From: JAUYQR01 sp050632395
GTDB taxonomy: Bacteria; Pseudomonadota; Alphaproteobacteria; Rhodobacterales; Rhodobacteraceae
Direction: 5' to 3'
Length of the DNA: 64,000 nucleotides
Assembly (NCBI RefSeq): GCF_050632395.1
Contig: NZ_CP192600.1
Span: forward strand, 2,666,001 to 2,730,000
Both the position numbers and the translations under genes were made by a program. Shown here in pieces: positions 61,118-64,000 of the stretch; position 1 is the first letter of the stretch; each line of letters starts with the position of its first letter. Under the pieces are notes generated by a model. That model searched no databases. It was not told the DNA's origin and was given only the letters and a program-made list of their open reading frames with translations.

Positions 61118-61201
61118 TGGTGCCCGAGGCGAGACTCGAACTCGCAAGCCTTGCGGCGGAGGATTTTGAATCCCCTGCGTCTACCATTCCACCACTCGGG
61201 C
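61118..61201 (-). tRNA. tRNA-Leu (anticodon CAA)
   Basis: The 84-base gene reads 5' GCCCGAG ... CTCGGGC-A-CCA 3', with the acceptor stem pairing fully and CCA encoded. The anticodon stem-loop is GGGGA-TTCAAAA-TCCTC, giving anticodon CAA, which reads UUG. The T-arm (GAGTTCGAGTCTC) is canonical. A variable arm is present (CCGCCGCAAGGC region), as expected for a class II tRNA. Confidence 0.95.
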
Positions 61202-61216
61202 ACGACGCGTGGTTTA

Positions 61217-61237
61217 GACGGCGGTGCGACCGCCGTC
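61217..61237. terminator. Hairpin between YpfJ-like gene and tRNA-Leu
   Basis: GACGGCGGT-GCG-ACCGCCGTC is a perfect 9-bp stem, seven bases past the peptidase stop. It lies between the peptidase and the tRNA on the same strand and may separate their transcripts; no T run is visible. Confidence 0.45.
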
Positions 61238-61244
61238 AATCCGG

Positions 61245-62093
61245 TCAGAGTGTGTTGGTCTGGAACGTGTCACAGTCCGCAAGTTGCCCCGACTGGTAGC
61301 CGGTCACGAACCAGCGCGACCTCTGTTCCGATGTGCCGTGCGTAAATGTGTGCGGCATCGGGCGCTGGCCTGCGTTGGCTTGCAACGTGTCGTCCCCGAT
61401 CTGCCGGGCGGCATTCACCGCCTCTTCCAGATCGCCGCGCTCGATGGTGCCAAGTGTCTGCTGTGCCTCGCGCGCCCAGATGCCCGACAGGCAATCCGCC
61501 TGCAGTTCGATCCGGACCGAGATTGCGTTGCTTTCCGCCTCGCTGACCCGTTGGCGCACGTCATTGGCCTTGCTTAGGATGCCAAGTTCGTTCTGCACAT
61601 GGTGACCGATTTCGTGGGCTACCACATAGGCCGCCGCAAAATCACCCTTGGCGCCCAGCCTGCGCTCCAGCGTCACGAAAAAGCCGGTGTCCAGATAGAT
61701 CTTGCGGTCTGTCGGGCAATAGAACGGCCCCGTCGCCTCGGATGCCCCACCGCAGGCTGATTGCGTACCTTGCTTGAACAGCACCAGCGTGGGGGTACGG
61801 TAGGTGGTGCCCAACTGTTCGCGGAAAACCTTTGTCCAGACTTCTTCGGTATCGGCCAGCGTGACGGACACGAACTCCCCCGCAGTCTTGTCTTCCGCAG
61901 TCAACTCTACCGAAGCGGAACTTTGCCGGGACGTGCCCGGATCATTCAGCAAGGGCGTCAGGTCGACGCCAAGGAAGTAGCCGATGATGACGATTGCCAG
62001 CACACCGACCCCGCCGACGCGGCCGACGCTACCGCTGCTCATGCGGCGGCGATCCTCGATGTTGTTGCTGCCGCGACGGCCCTTCCATTCCAT
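61245..62093 (-). CDS. YpfJ/KPN_02809-type zinc metallopeptidase
   Basis: This 282-residue protein has one N-terminal membrane segment (VGVLAIVIIGYFLG) and a zinc protease domain with HEIGHH near residue 164, plus FYCPTDRKIYLDTGFF before it and ELQADCLSGIWA (third ligand region) after it. The family is of unknown physiological role. The start MEWKGRRGSNNIEDRR matches the conserved family N-terminus. Confidence 0.88.
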   Translation of the reverse strand: MEWKGRRGSNNIEDRRRMSSGSVGRVGGVGVLAIVIIGYFLGVDLTPLLNDPGTSRQSSASVELTAEDKTAGEFVSVTLADTEEVWTKVFREQLGTTYRTPTLVLFKQGTQSACGGASEATGPFYCPTDRKIYLDTGFFVTLERRLGAKGDFAAAYVVAHEIGHHVQNELGILSKANDVRQRVSEAESNAISVRIELQADCLSGIWAREAQQTLGTIERGDLEEAVNAARQIGDDTLQANAGQRPMPHTFTHGTSEQRSRWFVTGYQSGQLADCDTFQTNTL

Positions 62094-62328
62094 GTCGTAC
62101 CCCTTACCGATTGCACGGCGACCCGGTCATGTTTTCCGACCTCGCAGGCCCGCTACAAGCGTGGCGAAGCTGCGAAAAACCCAGACCAGTCCCTTCTTGT
62201 CCAACTCGAAGTCTAACTGCTTCGTTCCGCTCCAGAAAGCCTTTTCACACCCGCGGATCATCACTCCGTGACTTCCCTCGGCCCAAAAGCGCACCTATGG
62301 TCACGCCAAATTCAAAGCGGAGCCGCCC

Positions 62329-62793
62329 ATGACACGCGCCCAACTATCCCTGCTGGCCGCCGCCGGATCGGCGGCACTGCTCGCCGGAGCCTTTGCCTTC
62401 CAGTACATCGGCGGCCTCGCCCCGTGCCAGCTTTGCCTCTGGCAGCGCTGGCCGCACGCGGCGGCAGTCGTGATCGGCGCCCTGATGCTGGCGCTTGGCT
62501 GGCGGGTGCTGGCCTGGGCTGGTGCGCTGGCCGCCTTGGCGTCCGCCGCGATCGGCGCGTTCCACGTCGGCGTCGAACAGAAGTGGTGGGAGGGGCTTGC
62601 GTCGTGCACCGCAGGCTCGATCGAAGGGATATCCACCGCAGACCTGCTGAACCCCGATGTCGTTGTCGCGGCCCCGGTGCGCTGCGACCAGATCGCATGG
62701 GCGCTGGCCGGCATCTCGATGGCCGGCTGGAACGTGATCCTGTCGCTGGTGCTGGCCGCGATCTGGGTGATGGCAGCGCGCGCCAAGGCCTGA
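62329..62793 (+). CDS. dsbB: Disulfide bond formation protein DsbB
   Basis: This 154-residue inner-membrane protein reoxidises DsbA. It has four membrane segments, the CxxC pair in APCQLCLWQRWPH near residue 33 and a second cysteine pair (SCTAG, RCDQI) in the periplasmic loop. Length fits the alphaproteobacterial type. Its stop is 13 bases from the convergent dgt stop. Confidence 0.92.
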   Translation: MTRAQLSLLAAAGSAALLAGAFAFQYIGGLAPCQLCLWQRWPHAAAVVIGALMLALGWRVLAWAGALAALASAAIGAFHVGVEQKWWEGLASCTAGSIEGISTADLLNPDVVVAAPVRCDQIAWALAGISMAGWNVILSLVLAAIWVMAARAKA

Positions 62794-62805
62794 CGCAGCA
62801 GCGCC

Positions 62806-63969
62806 CTAACCCACCAACCGCTGATATTCCTGCAAGGCAAAGCGGTCCGTCATGCCCGAAACATAGTCGGCCACGATCCGGGCCAGTTCCACATCGCCTT
62901 TGGCCGCCGCGATGTCAGCCTGCCATTCGGTGGGCAGAAGCGACGGATCGCGCAGGAACAGAGGAAACAGCGTGTCGATCACTTCGGTCACCCGCGCGCG
63001 CTCCAGCATCACCGAAGGGGCGCGATACATCCGGGTAAACAGGAACGACCGGATCACTTTCAACTCCTGAAACAGAGGCTTGGAAAAGCGGATGATCGTT
63101 GTGCCCATGTGCCGGATGTCATCCACCGATTTCGGCTGTGCCGCAGTCAGGCGGTTCTGCGCCACCGCAATCACGTCCTCCACCATACGGCCAAAGACCC
63201 GGCGCAACGCCTCGTGTCGGCGACGCATCCTGTCCAGCCCCGGATAAAGCCGGTCCACCTCGGCAAAGGCTGGCCCGGTGACCGGCAGGTCCATCAGATC
63301 CGCCTCGGTGAACAAACCCGACCGCAGGCCATCATGCAGATCGTGGTGGCTATAGGCCACATCGTCGGCAATCGCCGCCACCTGCGCCTCGGCCGAGGCG
63401 TGGGTTGAAAGTTCCAGGTCCCACTCCGCGTTGACCTCGGCCAGCGCATAGGGCAGCGGCCCCTCGTGCTTCTTGTCGGCGTTCGGGCCGGTCACAGGGC
63501 CATTGTGTTTCGCAATGCCCTCAAGCGTTTCCCAAGTCAGGTTCAACCCGTCGAAATCGGCGTAATGCCGTTCCAGCCGCGTCACGATGCGCAAGGCCTG
63601 CGCGTTGTGGTCGAACCCGCCATAGGGGGCCATCAGCCGCTCCATCGCGTCCTCGCCGGTATGGCCAAAGGGCGTGTGGCCAAGGTCATGCGCCAGCGCC
63701 ACCGCCTCGGCAAGGTCGGTGTTAAGCCCAAGCACCCCAGCAACCGTGCGCGCGACTTGCGCCACCTCGATCGTATGGGTCAGGCGGGTGCGGTAGTAAT
63801 CGCCCTCGTGTTCCACAAAAACCTGCGTCTTGTGCTTCAACCTCCGGAACGCGCTGGAATGGATTATCCGGTCCCGGTCCCGCTGGTAAGGCGAGCGGAA
63901 GGACGACAGGTGTTCCGGCCAGCGCCGCCCCCGCGAAGCGTCAGGCTGGCAGGCGAAAGGTTCAAGCAT
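62806..63969 (-). CDS. dgt: Deoxyguanosinetriphosphate triphosphohydrolase-like protein
   Basis: This 387-residue HD-domain enzyme would hydrolyse dNTPs to nucleoside and triphosphate. The metal site reads RLTHTIEVAQVARTV and ALAHDLGHTPFGHTGE, and the conserved start RSPYQRDRDRIIHSSAFRRL is present. The start ATG at 63969 is inferred; only 31 bases of upstream sequence remain in the window. Confidence 0.92.
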   Translation of the reverse strand: MLEPFACQPDASRGRRWPEHLSSFRSPYQRDRDRIIHSSAFRRLKHKTQVFVEHEGDYYRTRLTHTIEVAQVARTVAGVLGLNTDLAEAVALAHDLGHTPFGHTGEDAMERLMAPYGGFDHNAQALRIVTRLERHYADFDGLNLTWETLEGIAKHNGPVTGPNADKKHEGPLPYALAEVNAEWDLELSTHASAEAQVAAIADDVAYSHHDLHDGLRSGLFTEADLMDLPVTGPAFAEVDRLYPGLDRMRRRHEALRRVFGRMVEDVIAVAQNRLTAAQPKSVDDIRHMGTTIIRFSKPLFQELKVIRSFLFTRMYRAPSVMLERARVTEVIDTLFPLFLRDPSLLPTEWQADIAAAKGDVELARIVADYVSGMTDRFALQEYQRLVG

Positions 63970-64000
63970 CGCGGCCTCGCTTGTGGGTCGCAGTCTGGTG

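Noticed and set aside
61118..61201. tRNA-Leu as an attachment site of an integrated element
   Set aside because: No integrase gene and no repeat of the tRNA 3' end was seen in the window, and flanking genes are ordinary core genes.

Overview
The window is GC-rich, densely packed DNA that reads as a chromosomal segment of an alphaproteobacterium, most likely Rhodobacteraceae. This rests on the gene content: prfA-prmC-DUF4167 order, an RTX protein with a Hint domain, a PAS_5-type protein, NnrR/DNR-type denitrification control, a dense set of ABC importers, and four-base ATGA overlaps inside operons. The genus cannot be set from the sequence alone.

Layout. (1) 1-10194: a minus-strand aromatic-catabolism operon (hydroxyquinol 1,2-dioxygenase, VOC ring-cleaving dioxygenase, esterase, maleylacetate reductase, a complete Liv-type importer, and an FAD aromatic hydroxylase cut by the window start) with a divergent LysR regulator. 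(2) 10191-18549: a nitrite-reduction block (nnrU, DUF1858 protein, nnrS, a Crp/Fnr regulator, pseudoazurin, nirV, nirK) held together by three near-identical 14-bp FNR-family palindromes, followed by a hybrid HWE-type kinase. (3) 18646-25330: a phospholipase D-like protein, then a polyamine/iron-type ABC importer in one operon with an M20 amidohydrolase. (4) 25582-38988: DUF4167, prmC, prfA, DUF1499 protein, speB, RidA, a class III aminotransferase, an M20 amidohydrolase, an outer-membrane barrel, mazG, an iron-binding protein, a fatty-acid hydroxylase-like protein and a nucleoside hydrolase.

(5) 39147-40629: a small island of visibly lower GC. It holds a two-gene anti-phage-type cassette, a CD-NTase (SMODS nucleotidyltransferase) overlapping by four bases a 2TM SLATT-type effector, i.e. 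a minimal CBASS-like system. It is followed by an inverted pair of 22-bp REP-like palindromes showing a compensatory base-pair change. This is the best candidate for an unusual system here.

(6) 40743-48820: phoR-like kinase, a small unknown protein, gamma-carbonic anhydrase, gmk, yicC, PAS_5 protein, class II DAHP synthase, GlxA/GbdR-type regulator and a PQQ-type sugar dehydrogenase. (7) 49021-57735: a second complete Liv importer with an unrecognised small secreted protein inserted between livF and livH, then a dimethylglycine/sarcosine dehydrogenase-like flavoprotein and a MobA-like nucleotidyltransferase. (8) 57724-63969: a 983-residue RTX/Hint protein with three internal modules, tRNA-Leu(CAA), a YpfJ-type zinc peptidase, dsbB and a dGTPase.

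The two catabolic blocks each pair a dedicated importer with its enzymes, and the nitrite block pairs NO production (NirK, fed by pseudoazurin) with NO-response genes under one apparent regulator. All family names come from reading the translated sequence by eye; no database search was possible.
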